The notes under the pieces: generated by a model
Databases searched by the model: none
Told to the model about the DNA's origin: nothing
Seen by the model: the letters and a program-made list of their open reading frames with translations, nothing else
Assembly (NCBI GenBank): GCA_030180135.1
Contig: CM058236.1
Span: 4,588,001 to 4,652,000, forward strand
Source: Orychophragmus violaceus
Taxonomy: Eukaryota > Streptophyta > Magnoliopsida > Brassicales > Brassicaceae
DNA length: 64,000 nucleotides
Reading direction: 5' to 3'
Position numbers and translations under genes: made by a program
Part shown: one piece after another, positions 33,205 through 44,924 of the stretch
How the letters are laid out: the number at the start of each line of letters is the position of its first letter
Position numbering within the stretch: position 1 is the stretch's first letter

Positions 33205-34837
33205 ATCTGAAATATATAAATAAAAAGGTTATTAGTTATTATGTTCAAAATGACTAATCTCGCATTAAAATTTAATATGATTAATCACGCATTATATTCA
33301 ATAACATCAGTTACCCTCAATAGAATATAATGATTCCAAGATCCACATATAACTAAGATTAAAGTGGGCCACTGGCCGTCACCCAACCTTAGCTTATATC
33401 GGTAAGCCCTATATCGGCTAATTATATTCGTGATATAACTCTTGGTTGTGAATCTGGGCCCGAGGCCCAATCCACTCTGATGTCTCAAGGCCCGGGACTC
33501 CCGATGGCCTAGTCAAGAAAACCAGACTATACAGTCATGTAATCATCAATGTCTGGGACTCCCAATGACATTTATGAATCACAAACCGTCTTACCTACGC
33601 AAAAGTAGACACCCTCACACTGTAAGGCCATGAATACAATTGAATGGGCTTTGACAGCTGACATAGCCTGGACAAGACATCCAACGATTGATATTATTTG
33701 AGGTTCGTAGGTTTATTAAAATTCATTCCCAAAATAGAAGATTACTATTTCGGGAAACTTTCTATTTCTGGAAACCTACTATTTTTGGAAACTTTCTAAA
33801 ATTGGAAACTTTCTAAAACTGGAAACTTTCTAACTTTAGAAATTTCTTAAAAATCCAAAATCCGCAAATCCAGAAACTTCTATTTTAAGAAACTTTCTAA
33901 TTTCAAAATTTCGGAAACTTTAATTTAAAATCGACTTTATAATTTCATAAAATAAATTTTAAATTAATCTGAAGAAAGACTCAAATAATTGGCCCAATTG
34001 TTTTAACTTCTTGGCCCGAGGCCCAAGAATTGGTCCATGTCCAAGACATGACCCAATTGTCCAATTAAATGACATAACCGGTCTGGTTCATTAAAATTGG
34101 TCTAACCAAATTTTAATTACTACGATGACCACAATTGTCAACCGGTTATTTACTAAACCGGAATTTCTCAATTTATTTGGTCCAACCAAATCAAATTAGA
34201 AATTCCTGGTTTAGGCACTAAATCCAATATTTCTTTCGACATTGGATTTCTTATCCCGGTTTAACCAGACTTAATAAATTTATTAAATCTGTTTATTAAA
34301 CCAGAACGAATCAATTTTAATTAAGTTTTGACCCGAACCACCTAACCGAAATCGAACCGGCCCATCACACCCAAAACCCTAACCGGTCGAGAAACTTGTC
34401 CAAGCCGCAAGCCATCATGCTTGGCCGAGACGTGATCGGGACGGTTGGGCTGCGTGATCGGGACGATCGTTCGGTATGCTCGGGTCAGGCGGGAGAGCCG
34501 CGATCGTTCCACGCCAAGCAGGAAACGATCGGGACGCCGGGACGAACGGGAAGCGATCGCGATCGCATGATCCGATCCGCTCGATCATTCCGTCCGGCTG
34601 TCGCTCTCACGCTGGCTCTCGGTCGATCATGCGATCGATCATGGATCGATCCATGCATCAAACTCGTCGGCCGATCACAAACCGAGTCATATAGCTCGGT
34701 TTGCGATTTCTTTAGTGTGTTTAGGATTCAAATTATGTTTCTTAAGTGTTTTATCTTATCAGTAGTTGATTCAAAACACATCTAAACAGATTAAACAACC
34801 TAAACATGAATCTAAACAAGAAATCCTAAGAACCAAT
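33205..34837 (-). other. Copia-3 untranslated leader
   Basis: 1.6 kb between primer site and polyprotein, AT-rich near gag with many AACTTTCTA-type repeats (33760-33920). GATCG-rich at 34434-34680, in the same relative place where Copia-2 and Copia-4 carry CGATCG dyad pairs. Confidence 0.6.
34434..34680. repeat. GATCG-rich cluster in Copia-3 leader
   Basis: More than ten GATCG/CGATC words, including GCGATCGCGATCGC at 34554-34567, in about 250 bp. They do not form the 14-bp dyads or the 21-bp pairs seen in the other elements. The plus-strand open frame over it (34396-34785) is Arg/Ser-rich and probably meaningless. Confidence 0.7.
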
Positions 34838-34850
34838 GGCTCTGATACCA
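34838..34850 (-). promoter_or_regulatory. Primer binding site, initiator Met-tRNA (Copia-3)
   Basis: Minus strand TGGTATCAGAGCC, immediately inside the 5' LTR. Confidence 0.9.
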
Positions 34851-34851
34851 C

Positions 34852-35489
34852 TGTAGGAACTGTTTAGTTGATCCTGATTTAATTCACAGATTCATATCAA
34901 CCTAAACATACAGATCTAGGTTCTCTTGATTAGAAACATTAGATGATCTCACCTTTTACCTGTTTGTTGCAGCGGAAGGAATAGAACAGGTCAGAGATCA
35001 GAGAGATACACCGAGGGATGAATCCTCCAAAGGTTCACACACGCGATCACAGAAAACGGCTGCTAGACCGAGCTGGTGGGAGGCGCAGGGAGAGAGGAGA
35101 ATCGGCGCTGGGGGCTAGGGTTAGGAGAAAGAGATTTGGCTTTTTGGTTTATTAAAAGCCTTCTCTTTCCCTTTTGGGCTTATGGGCCCAAAACACCAAT
35201 CTGATTAAATCCCATTTAATCAGACCCATTAATCTTTCTCTCTTAGTACGACAAATGCCTGGCACTTTTGTCGTACTTCTGCTAAGCCGTTCCAACACAT
35301 TTTCCTGTTAGCTTAGGCGTGTGACCCATATGGGATCATATAATAAAGGCAATAAGTCCAAGACTTATAGATCATGAGCGGACTCTAGCAAGCCATCATG
35401 ACCCCCAGTATTATATGACTTATGTCTGATCATTGACATACTCTTACTTTCTAGAGACAGTACCGAGATTACTGGACACAATTCCAACA
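34852..35489 (-). repeat. Copia-3 5' LTR
   Basis: 638 bp, one mismatch with its partner. Followed by target duplication CATTC at 35490-35494. Confidence 0.95.
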
Positions 35490-35494
35490 CATTC

Positions 35495-36921
35495 CACCAC
35501 CAGAGTGGTTTCACAGACACTCTCAGCCACCTGAGCCATATGTTAGAGTGGGCCCAGCAGTAGCACTGCCTTGGCCCCGAGCAGATATGACGGAGATCCC
35601 TACAGCCAGACAGTGGCCAGATAACATTCGCACGTTCCTCAGGACTGCAGACTTCACAGAGCGACCACTGCTTGACCAGTGGGATGAGCATGATTCACTT
35701 CTCTACAGTGGTTGGTGTGGGATGACCATCAAGCCAACCAAGTTCGCTGACTACTATGCCTGCAAGATTCTGGGGATTGATGAGCAGGTACTTGCTGTGT
35801 GCAGAGGCATTGGCCTAGGGACAATGCCAATGCGCTCTCATGATCTCTATCCTGAGCTGGTCAGGCAGTTGCTAGCCACTTGCAGAGTGGTTTACTCAGA
35901 TCCCGATAGCAGGAGCGCTACAGGAGGTATCTTTACCTTCATGAGTTGGGGAGTCAGGTATCGGATTCCTCTACTAGATCTCTGCAGGATCTATGGGTTC
36001 AGTACTGAGCCCAGGCGCATTTCTATGCCACTTGAGTGGGATCCAGATGAGGCTCGAGCATTCTGGGAGTGTATTGGCAGTGGTCGATACAACTCCAGGA
36101 CCACACCGGTGAAGATGATGAGGCATCCTGTGCTGAGATATGTCTCGCGTATCTTGTGTTGGAGCTTGCTATGCAAGTATGAGTCCAACAAGATGCGCAA
36201 GTATGAGATGGAGATGCTGTTTATGGGGCTGCGAGATCAGTTTAGAGGTTCTGGCGTGAGAGATCCTACTACGGGTCTCAACTTGGGAGCTGTCTTCGCT
36301 TTGCATTTGTGTGATCTGCAGACGAAGCCTTTTGATGGAGTCAGTACTGAGACGGTAGGGAGCTTGCTCACTCCCATTTTTATGCATTGCGGGATTCCTC
36401 TACATGGCACAGAGCGTGATAGAGCCCAAGAGTTCCTAGACTTCAGTCATTTGCAGAGCGCTACCTGGCTCAAGGAGGGGCGCATTTGGGTTTATCAGGA
36501 CCCGACCACTGGGATGTGTGGTATAGAGCTTCCTGCTGCTAGGTGGAAACGGATTGATACATTGGAGGCTCTGAGATTTTAGCCTCCAGAGACTGAGCAG
36601 CGTGGGATTCCTACTATGGCTCATCCGCTGGGAGAGCCTTCCACACGAGCTTCGACCTCTGCTGCCCCTGCGCCTGCTGCTGCCCCGATTGATATTGGCC
36701 CTTATCCTGAGATCACAGTACCCTATGGTGATATGTCTGAGGCTGAGTGGAGAGAGCGTAGTGATGGGATCTGGAGGACCATTTGGGAGTGGATGCGTGG
36801 CTGCACTTGCAGGAGACAGCCACCAGTTCATCAGCCCGTCCCTGCTTCACGACGTAGACAGCGTTCTCCTACAGATGTCAGTGATACTGAGCGCTATGGA
36901 GGGATTGATGATAGCGAGTGA
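35495..36921 (+). pseudogene. Athila-2 ORF2 (ATHILA ORF-1 family-like), main part
   Basis: Continues the frame begun at 27666. The protein text (TARQWPDNIRTFLRTADFTERPLLDQWDEHDSLLYSGW, then DYYACKILGIDEQVLAVCRGIGL...) is what I recall of the plant ATHILA ORF-1 family (PF03078), of unknown function, found where other Athila elements carry an env-like ORF. A TAG at 36580-36582 ends the longer frame, but the same frame reopens through a Pro/Ala-rich stretch to a stop at 36921 (ending ERYGGIDDSE), suggesting the TAG is a late nonsense change. Disrupted by both Copia-3 and this stop. Confidence 0.7.
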
Positions 36922-38334
36922 GCGTAGCTGTCATCTCTTGATTATCGGTTTTGTACTCTGATTTTCTTATCATCTTTTCTTGCACTTTTTCTTTTATTTT
37001 GCTTCTATGTTTGGATGGTTATACTTGATTAGATACATTTGTTGCTTCGGTTTTACTCTGTTTCTAGTGTTTTCAGCTTGCAGGTTTTGAAAATGACATA
37101 ACCCGACGGACTAACCTGCTAACTTGCTGACTGATCCGATGTACGCAGTGCGTCGATCGACACACCATTGTGTCGATCGTCACAATACGACAGAAATCGC
37201 ATTGCAGCGATCGTTGCAGTCCTGAGCAACGATCGATCATACACGAAATATCGCCTAGCAACGGTCGATGCACTTAGTGCAACGATCGATGCCTGTGTGC
37301 GACAGAGGTAAAACCCGAGAGAACTCAACCATTCCATAAACAAATTTTTATTTTCTTTCTTTTGCCAATCCTTCGCTTGACACTACTGGGGACAGTGTGT
37401 CTTAAGTGTGGGGGAGGTTCTACTAACTTCTTTCTTTTGTTTTCTTAGAGTCATTTAAAATTTTTCAAAATTTTTGTTTTATTGAGTCAAAATTTGTTTA
37501 AGTAAGAAACAATGATTTTTTGAGAAGATTAGCAGCACTTGCAGGAACTTAAGTAACCATTGGGATGAAGCTGCAGATTATCTCTGACTTTTAGAAAACC
37601 CAGACACAGATCAACCTACTGAGGACACCCACATCACTTCAGGTATCAGAGGATCCTTTTACTGACTTCACCCTAATACTGACTTAGATTTTCTCACCTA
37701 AGGGCTTGGTATACTTTGTGTCGGATTCCCTTGTTAGTTCTGACACAGCCTGTAAACCTGTCCTATCTAGTTCCCTTCTCCCCTTCCATAAAAAAAAGAT
37801 AATAAACTGAGGATGAGTTAGTAACTCCGAAGTGGTCATGGGAATAGTAGCAAACACTATTATCTCTTATGCATCCATGGAATGTGTCCAAAGTACACCC
37901 CATAACGGGAAGAACACTGATAAAAAAAATAAAATGATACCCAATGGGAAAAATCAGTTGTTAAGGAAGGGAAGAGAAGAAAGGGACTAGAGAAAGATAG
38001 TATGGTGGTCTAGAGCTGATAAGGTAAGAATCCATGTGCCTTTGATCGATACTCCTTAGGTGAGACCGCACTTAAATACTTGCAGAAGTCAGTAGGGAGA
38101 ATTTGAATGCTTGAATGTGATTGTGGAGTTTACTTAGGACAGTTGCTAAGTGTGGGGGAAGTATATGTTCGTGTTGATGTCTGCAGGTTGATTCTTTCAT
38201 GTGGTTTACTAAGGAGAATCTGAGTGTTGCTGCTTCTAGGATGAAAAGAGTTTCTGAAGAGTTTTCAAACCTCTTCACTGCATTTTAGTTCTCTGTTTTG
38301 CTTGAGGGCAAGCAAAGGCTAAGTGTGGGGGAGT
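36922..38334 (+). other. Athila-2 3' non-coding region
   Basis: Similar to 9060-10067 of Athila-1. Three dyad pairs (37150-37292) come first, then three AAGTGTGGGGGA-type purine tracts at about 37403, 38148 and 38320. Only the last abuts the LTR. Long stretches are nearly identical to Athila-1 (for example around 37600-38110), much closer than the LTRs are. Confidence 0.7.
37150..37292. repeat. Three CGATCG dyad pairs, Athila-2 3' region
   Basis: Pairs 37150/37170 (20 bp), 37204/37226 (22 bp) and 37258/37279 (21 bp). Confidence 0.9.
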
Positions 38335-39530
38335 TGATATATCATGGTTTTTACCCATTTTATGCCATGATATAGATGTGTTTTTAGTGTCTTTTGTGTT
38401 ATTTTAGAGTCTTTTACAGGTTTAATCAGGTTTGGAGCTAATTGGAGATAATTGGAGTATTTTGGGACTTTTGGAGCATTTTGGCCGAGAGTTTAACTCA
38501 CTGCCCGATTTGATGATCATGCATCGATCGACACACCTTTGGTGTCGATCGACACACTAGCGAGATGGGCCGTACGCGGCGGTTTAATCAAGTTATGAAG
38601 ATTTGCAGAGAAGCCCAGAATAGTTCCAGTATTTACACAGAAGCCCCAGCCGAGATTATGCCTACATATTTAGAGTTTTGGCTTTTATTTTAGATACGCT
38701 TTCATACTTAGAGCTAAGAGATTTTTAGAGCTTTTGGGGCTGATCTAATCCTGTACCTCATCTATTTTGGAGAAGATTTCGAACCCCTTTATCTATTTAA
38801 TTTCTTATATGCAATCTATTATTTCTATGATTTCTGTTCCATTAATCATGTCTGAGTAGATTCATAGTTAAGTTTAGGGTTTCTCAGTAAGGATTTTATG
38901 ACTTGCTAGACTTGTTTAATTCAGTTAAGGATTCACATGATTAGAATGTTCTTCAAACTAAATTGTGCTTAATGCTAGTTCTAACCTGATCAATTAGAAT
39001 CTAGATCTTAGGTTGCTAAATACGACACGAGAGTGTGGTTTAGAATCTGAACTATTTAGGTTGAACAATTAAATTATTCGCAAAGAGATTTGGTTTAGTT
39101 TAATTGTGAACATATCGAACTTGAAATTAATGCTGGTTTAATATGTTAGTAATTGCAAAGAGATTTGGAATACTGCACTTAGACTTAAAGGATTTTCGCA
39201 AAGAGATTTGGTTAATTCTAATTCCGTGATTTGAGTTCTAGAACTGAGTTTAATTTGGTCCTGACTGATTAACTTGTCTGCTTGTCTGATTTCCTGAGAA
39301 TTCCCTAGACTTAGCGCTTTTAGTTTATTGCTTTCACAACAAATTCCTGCTACTGATTTACTTTCTCGCCTTGCTATTATTTAATTCACTACCTGCTTTT
39401 GTTCCTATTATTAATCTCTACTGTTCTGACCTATCGAGACCAGTGTCCCTGTGGATTCGATAACCCTATATACTACATTGATATTGCTGTGCACTTGCAG
39501 TTAGTATAGGGAATAAAACCTGACCTATCA
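38335..39530 (+). repeat. Athila-2 right LTR
   Basis: Same length as the left LTR. Target duplication GCTAC follows at 39531-39535. Confidence 0.93.
38521..38555. repeat. CGATCG dyad pair, Athila-2 right LTR
   Basis: Identical words and interval to 22840-22874. Confidence 0.9.
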
Positions 39531-39535
39531 GCTAC

Positions 39536-40153
39536 CATGAACTCGGACTTGAAGAGTCAATATGAGAACGTGGAGTCGCCAATAGAGATGATCACCAGTC
39601 TGAAACTGATGTTTCAGGAACATGCACGAATTGAGAGATACCAGACGGTTAGATCTCTCATTGGGTGCAAGCTACCAAAGGATGCTCCAGTCAGTCCTCA
39701 TGTCATTAAAATGATGGGTTACATTGATAACCTGGGGAAACTGGATTGTCCTGTTAGCCCAGAGTTGGCCACAAACATCATTCTGCAGTCACTGCCGTCA
39801 AGTTATGATAAGTTCATCAAGAACTATATCAAGAGAGGCTTGACGAAGACGTTGACTGAGCTGCATGGCATGCTCAAGACAGCAGAGCAGAACATCAAAA
39901 AGGGTAAAAGATTTGAGAAATCTTGTATAGACAAGGGTGAAGGCAAGGCCGTTCAGATTTGGAATCGGGATAAGCCTGTGTCATCTTTTAAGCCCAAGTC
40001 AGGCCCATCTGATGTTGATAAATGCTGCTACTGTAAAGAGTTTGGGCATTGGAAGAGAAATTGTATTAAATTCTTGGAAGATTCACAAGAGATGGAGAAG
40101 ATGTATGGTACTTCTTCTTCAGGTATTGTGTTATTGTTTCAAGTTCTACGTTA
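39536..40153 (+). pseudogene. Copia-2 gag, C-terminal piece with zinc knuckle
   Basis: Resumes the gag frame after Athila-2: MNSDLKSQYENVESPIEMITSLKLMFQEHARIERYQTV..., then the CCHC knuckle CCYCKEFGHWKRNC. It stops at 40153 where other Copia proteins continue into protease. Confidence 0.85.
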
Positions 40154-42500
40154 GTATTGGATACTAGTTGTGGTACTGATATTTTTGAAATATGCAGGAC
40201 ACAAGCGACAGTAGAACGTTGAAGAGAGGACAAGTGGAACTACGTGTCTGGTATGAAGCAATGGTTGCTACATGAGCCGTAGAGATTCTCCACTTGTAGG
40301 AGCCTTTCATACTTGGTTTTAGAAATTAAGTAATTGCTACTATGTATCTGCCTTGTGCAGAGATGTCTTTCATATTCTTGTAAGAATTTGGATGTTTTTC
40401 ATTTTGATAAAAGACAAGTTTTGTTCTTTAAATCTAAATGAAATATTCTATGGTAGCACCCCGTTTAGAATGGGTTTTATATCTTAAACTAATGTACGCT
40501 TGTACATATAACATAAATACCAAACACTTTAAGTCTGATGACTTGAAGTCGATTTTTCCTTAGCACAGTCGTTTTGACCACATAGAGTGAAGCGAATTCA
40601 AGAGTTCCATAGCTTTGGGCTTTTGGGCTCATTTGATTATAAATCATTTGAGACATGAATTCTGCTTACTAGTCCAAATGACTAAGGCCCTTTTAGCAGA
40701 GCTAAAGGAAACGGGCCAGAGGCTTATTGGGCCTTACACATACTGATGTATGCGGCCCGATGAGCATTAGTGCCAGAGGAAATCTTCTGTACTTCATTAC
40801 CTCATTGATGGCATCAATAAGTATGGCTGTGTTCATTTGATGAGACACGAGCAGGAATCACTTGAGGAGTTCCAAGATGAAGTGAAGAACCGATTTGACA
40901 GAAGTATTGAGATTCTCGATTAGATCGCGGAGGAAAATACTTGAGTCAAGAATTGGGTGATCATCTGACAGAATGAATCGGATCTTATTAGATATGCTCC
41001 GATTAATGATGAGTCACATGAATCTTCCATAATCATTTAAGAATACGTTCTAAAAATGTCTGTCTTTGCGCAGAAAAGGGTTTCAATCAGAATCAATTGA
41101 AAGACACCACATTGGATGTGGACTGGAAGTTTTTCAAGTAAGTTGTTTCTGATGATTTGGGAATGATAGCTAATAAGCTTGAACCCAAATCTGATAAGTG
41201 CTACCTCGCTGGTTGTCCCAAGGAAACCGAGGCTTACTACTTTCATAACCAATCCGAGAACAAAGATTTGTTGTTCGGAACTGTGTCTTTGAGAAAGATC
41301 GTACTTTCAAAAGGAACAGTGGGAGTAAAAGTACACATCGAAGAAATTCGATAAACACAGGAGGCTGCTTAACCTGTTGAGGGAGAGCAGCGGTGAGATC
41401 TACAAAGTGCTGTAGGATCTACACCTGTGGAGCCTGAAATTCGCAGATCCGAAAGGATCCGTCACTAACTCGAGAGTGATTTCTCGTAGCCGATTGTCGT
41501 GATCTGTTGATCATTGAAAAGTGACGAGCATGCGAAATTCAAAGAAGCGATGGTGAGCCCAACTCCAAAAAATTAGCTGGGTATGCATGTTAGCTTCACC
41601 GATCCATTTCTGGATTGAAGCAAACATCTTGGAGTTGGAATCAACATTCTGATAAAGTGGTCAAGAGTTTTGACTTGATCAGAATAGAAATGAAACCATG
41701 CGTTTACAAGAAGACTAGTGGGAGCGTAATTGCAATTCTCACACCGTATGTACGTAATGTACTTAATCTCATAAACGACGTTCCGACGCTAAAGTCTTGT
41801 CAAGATTTGGGTCGGAAGTCAAATTTAACGATGGACATGGGAGAAGGCCGTAAAGTTCTTGGAATAAGGATCCATTGGAATGGATCAGAAAGGCTAATTG
41901 GATCATGTCAAATGATAAGGTATTTGACAGTTCATATGTGCTTAATTCCAAGAATGGCTTTATACCAAAGGTCTTATGGCAACAATCTAAGTGAGATGAA
42001 GTGTCTTGGACACTGGCTGAGCTAGTAACAATATTAGCAAGATGAAGTGTTTTTTGAACACTGGCTGAACTAGTATTAATGAGTGTGATTGCTAATGCTG
42101 CTGCAATAGAATCCATCATGAATGCCATATTTTGCGCTCGTCTAGATGCAGCTTACGCATAAAGCATGACGAGAAAATACCAATATGTTCCGGTAATAGT
42201 CACTGAACAGTTACCAGAAATATCCCAAGTGTTTGAGGAACACTAAGGATAGGTTCGTGGTGAATTGATAAAATGACGAACCAGTTGAAAGTAGTTAGAC
42301 GGAAAAAGACGATTCCCGGTTCCCACCTGGTCATGTCTCTTTGTCTGAATAGCGGTGCTATCTGTTGGAAAGGCTCCAAGCAGTGGACCGTAGAATAGTG
42401 CTTTTATCTGAATGGCGGTGTGGTTTGTTGGAATTGTTTCAAGCAATAACACCGCAGTCTCTCCCACAACCTAAGCATGAAATTCATTCTGTTGCTGTAG
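40154..42500 (+). pseudogene. Copia-2 pol remnants
   Basis: Broken pieces in pol order: an integrase C-terminal part KLEPKSDKCYLAGCPKETEAYYF (41157-41354), and RT pieces SWSWNQHSDKVVKSFDLIR-E-KPCVYKKTSGS (41615-41730) and DMGEGRKVLGIRIHWNGSERLIG (about 41830-41900). RNase H traces are doubtful. The integrase core and the YVDD site are not intact. Heavily deleted and frameshifted. Confidence 0.75.
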
Positions 42501-43354
42501 GTATAAGATATCTGAAGAGATGATCTTGATTCTAGTGGGAGTTATTTCAGTTATGTTGTAATCCTTACATAGACATGCTATGGCAATGTTTGTGTAAGTT
42601 GAAACTAACATCGGTATTATTTAACTATTGGATAATTAAGTAATGGTCCCAAAGTATTTTATGGTCATCATATAGGTCATCAAGTTGAGGACTTGATCAT
42701 GAAACCCTATAAGTAAAAGATGACATAAATTACGATTGTCCCTAGTCAAGGTTGTTGAAGTGGGACACCAATAACCGCGAGAGACTAGCATGTGAGGTGA
42801 CTGTTGGACTAAGTTTCATGGAGTCAACGATATGATTATCACAGTCAATCACATAGATATATGTTGGTGAACATATGATCGGACATGACCCGCTAATGAG
42901 AACTCCACAGGATAGTTATATCAGTGTCATGGGAGGTTCTCATTACGACTATAGAGTATAGTCCTTAGACCTGAGTTCATCATGCTTTCTAGCATATGAA
43001 TTGGTGCGTTTTGACCTTGTCAAACGTCGTTCCGTAACTGGCGGCTATAACGGCATTGCTTATGCGTATCATGAAGTATGTGTAGAAACAGGGATGGAAC
43101 AAGATGGGATTTGTCCCTCCTGAATAACGGGAGATAAATATCTCAGGGCCCATCGAATATTTGATACTGAGAAAATGCATGGCCGTGATCAAACGAGGTG
43201 ATTGTCAGTCGTTTTTTATATCAGTATAGATCAGGAGTTCGATGAACATGATATTGACTATAATAAGGATGACACAGTCTCTTGCCTTATGCTATATCGA
43301 GATATAGAGACGAAGGGATTATAGGAATAGGTGATTCCAGTACAAGTAGGAGAT
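42501..43354 (+). other. Copia-2 3' non-coding region
   Basis: No gene. Sequence shared in layout with the 3' regions of Copia-3 and Copia-4, ending in the polypurine tract AAGTAGGAGAT. Confidence 0.6.
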
Positions 43355-44085
43355 TGTTGGGATTATGTCCTGAAATCACATTGTACTTACTCTAGAGATA
43401 GTTGTATTGTCGAGATCGGACAATTCATGTGATACTAGGTAGTCATAATGTTTTGCTAGAAACCGCTTATGACAAAAGAGTTGTAACTCATTTCTGGTAT
43501 CGTGTGAACCTACAGGGTAACACACCTAAGCAAGTTGGATACACTTGGTATGGGATTGATCATTGGCATATGATCCGATCAATGTGTATTGGATTCACAT
43601 TGATATCGTGTTTTAAGAGATGTGTCGATCGATGCCCTTGGTGCATCGATCGATACAAGATGTGTGTCGATCGACACCAATAGGTGTGTCGGTCGACACG
43701 AGGGCGAAACCGAAACTGATGTTTCGGTTTACCTCGAGGTCAATATATAAACGAGTTTTATATTTCGACCTAGGTAAGCGTGCCGTCGCAGACAGTTTTT
43801 TTTTTTGACAGAAAAACTGATCCTCTTTCTCCAGAAAACATAGAAATCCCAAGAGATCCGATTCCCGGCGCTAGCATCCCGGCGGATTCCAACTTGTGTG
43901 CGTGTGGACTACGATAGAGGCGAGGCATCTGAATCGCTCCTGATCTTGTCTTACCTGATTCATCTTCCGCTGCCAGAACAAGGTAAACGCGAGATCCATG
44001 ATTCAATTAACTAGACCCTAGATCCTAGGCTTCGGGAACATGTCAGCAATTCTGAATCTGGTAGAATTGGCTCCAAGTTCCAACA
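43355..44085 (+). repeat. Copia-2 right LTR
   Basis: Starts TGTTGGGATTATG, ends CAACA. Target duplication ATTAT follows. Confidence 0.92.
43622..43699. repeat. Four-word phased CGATCG array, Copia-2 right LTR
   Basis: Words at 43622, 43643, 43664, 43686, identical in sequence and spacing to the left LTR. Confidence 0.9.
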
Positions 44086-44090
44086 ATTAT

Positions 44091-44919
44091 GATGATCACG
44101 ATGGTGCAAGTAGCTTAGAGATCAGAGGCTTGTTTTATGAGTTATGTACTTAACTTGCATCCCAAGTAATGAAGAACATAAGAATGTTCTTGAATTTTCT
44201 TGAAGATGAGATGAAGATAGCTGGGTTTCTGATGAATAAAGAATGAATCTGGAGAGAGAGAGATAAGAGTTTTCGGTGATGCTGAGAGGAGAGAGGCTAG
44301 AAAGAGGTCAAGATGAGTGAAGTGAGGTTCATGAATGGGTTGATTAGATGTTTTTGCCATGCAAGGGAGTTCATTGCACCACCAAGTTCATTATTTGCAC
44401 ACAAGGGGAGAGATGGTGCCAGGGAGGAGAGACACTTGTCTATATAGGGTCAATCAGACCAAAAACACTGCATCAATCAGCTTCTAGAAACCTCTTTTCC
44501 CGAACCATCCCGACGTACCGATGTGACCAATTCCGAGTTTAATTTTTAAAAATCTCATAGCTTCTTCCATAAATCCTCCATGACACATAATCATATACTT
44601 AGTGATTTTAGATGAATTTATCAATTTGAATCACTCCATTGGACATCCTTATCTCCCGTTATGAATTTTTCAAGTTTTCTCGGTTCTAACGGTTTCCTTT
44701 CCCGATAGTCCGAAAAACTCGTTTAATGTCCATTTCCACCATTCTTTGTCTTCTAAATGTTTTATTTACTTAAAAAGAGAAACATTTGGCCCGTCTCGGC
44801 CTCCTGCTCGCATTTTGGTAAAATTATCAAAATGCTTTCCATCTTCAGAAAATTGCAGAATTGTCCATGTTGACTTTTCTGCTGCCTGTTGACCCAATTT
44901 TTGGAAACAGGGTATTACA
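44091..44919 (+). mobile_element. Large solo LTR, right part
   Basis: Continues the LTR begun at 17505; ends GGGTATTACA, then GGGTG (44920-44924), matching 17500-17504. No coding sequence. Confidence 0.75.
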
Positions 44920-44924
44920 GGGTG

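Larger units (their letters stand above)
27733..35489 (-). mobile_element. Intact, very young Copia element (Copia-3)
   Basis: LTRs 27733-28370 and 34852-35489 (638 bp each) differ at only one position that I can find (A/C at about 28140 versus 35259). Target duplication CATTC (27728-27732, 35490-35494). On the minus strand: PBS TGGTATCAGAGCC (34838-34850), a 1.6-kb leader, one uninterrupted polyprotein (33204-29227), a ~0.85-kb 3' region and the polypurine tract AAGTGGGAGAT next to 28370. All parts needed for transposition are present. It is the innermost, last-arrived element of the nest. Confidence 0.95.
22654..39530 (+). mobile_element. Athila-like LTR retrotransposon with gag-protease and ORF2 but no RT/integrase (Athila-2)
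   Basis: LTRs 22654-23849 and 38335-39530 (1196 bp each; TGATATATC...CCTATCA), target duplication GCTAC (22649-22653, 39531-39535). tRNA-Asp primer site at 23856; polypurine tract before 38335. Coding: gag-protease (24115-26748) and a second ORF split by Copia-3 at 27732/35490. No reverse transcriptase, RNase H or integrase is seen anywhere, so it is non-autonomous. The LTRs differ at about 17 sites (~1.4%). The 3' region is shared with Athila-1, while the LTRs are only distantly similar. Confidence 0.93.
20251..44085 (+). mobile_element. Decayed Copia element (Copia-2) hosting nested insertions
   Basis: LTRs 20251-20971 and 43355-44085 start TGTTGGGATTATG and end AGTTCCAACA, with target duplication ATTAT (20246-20250, 44086-44090). 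PBS TGGTATCAGAGCC (initiator Met-tRNA) at 20973-20985; polypurine tract AAGTAGGAGAT just before 43355. The coding region is broken, and the gag frame is split by Athila-2 at 22653/39531. The LTRs differ by about 10 substitutions plus a ~9-bp indel. Confidence 0.92.

Noticed and set aside
34396..34785. Plus-strand 129-codon frame
   Set aside because: Lies antisense in the Copia-3 leader and is an Arg/Ser-rich by-product of GATCG-rich DNA.
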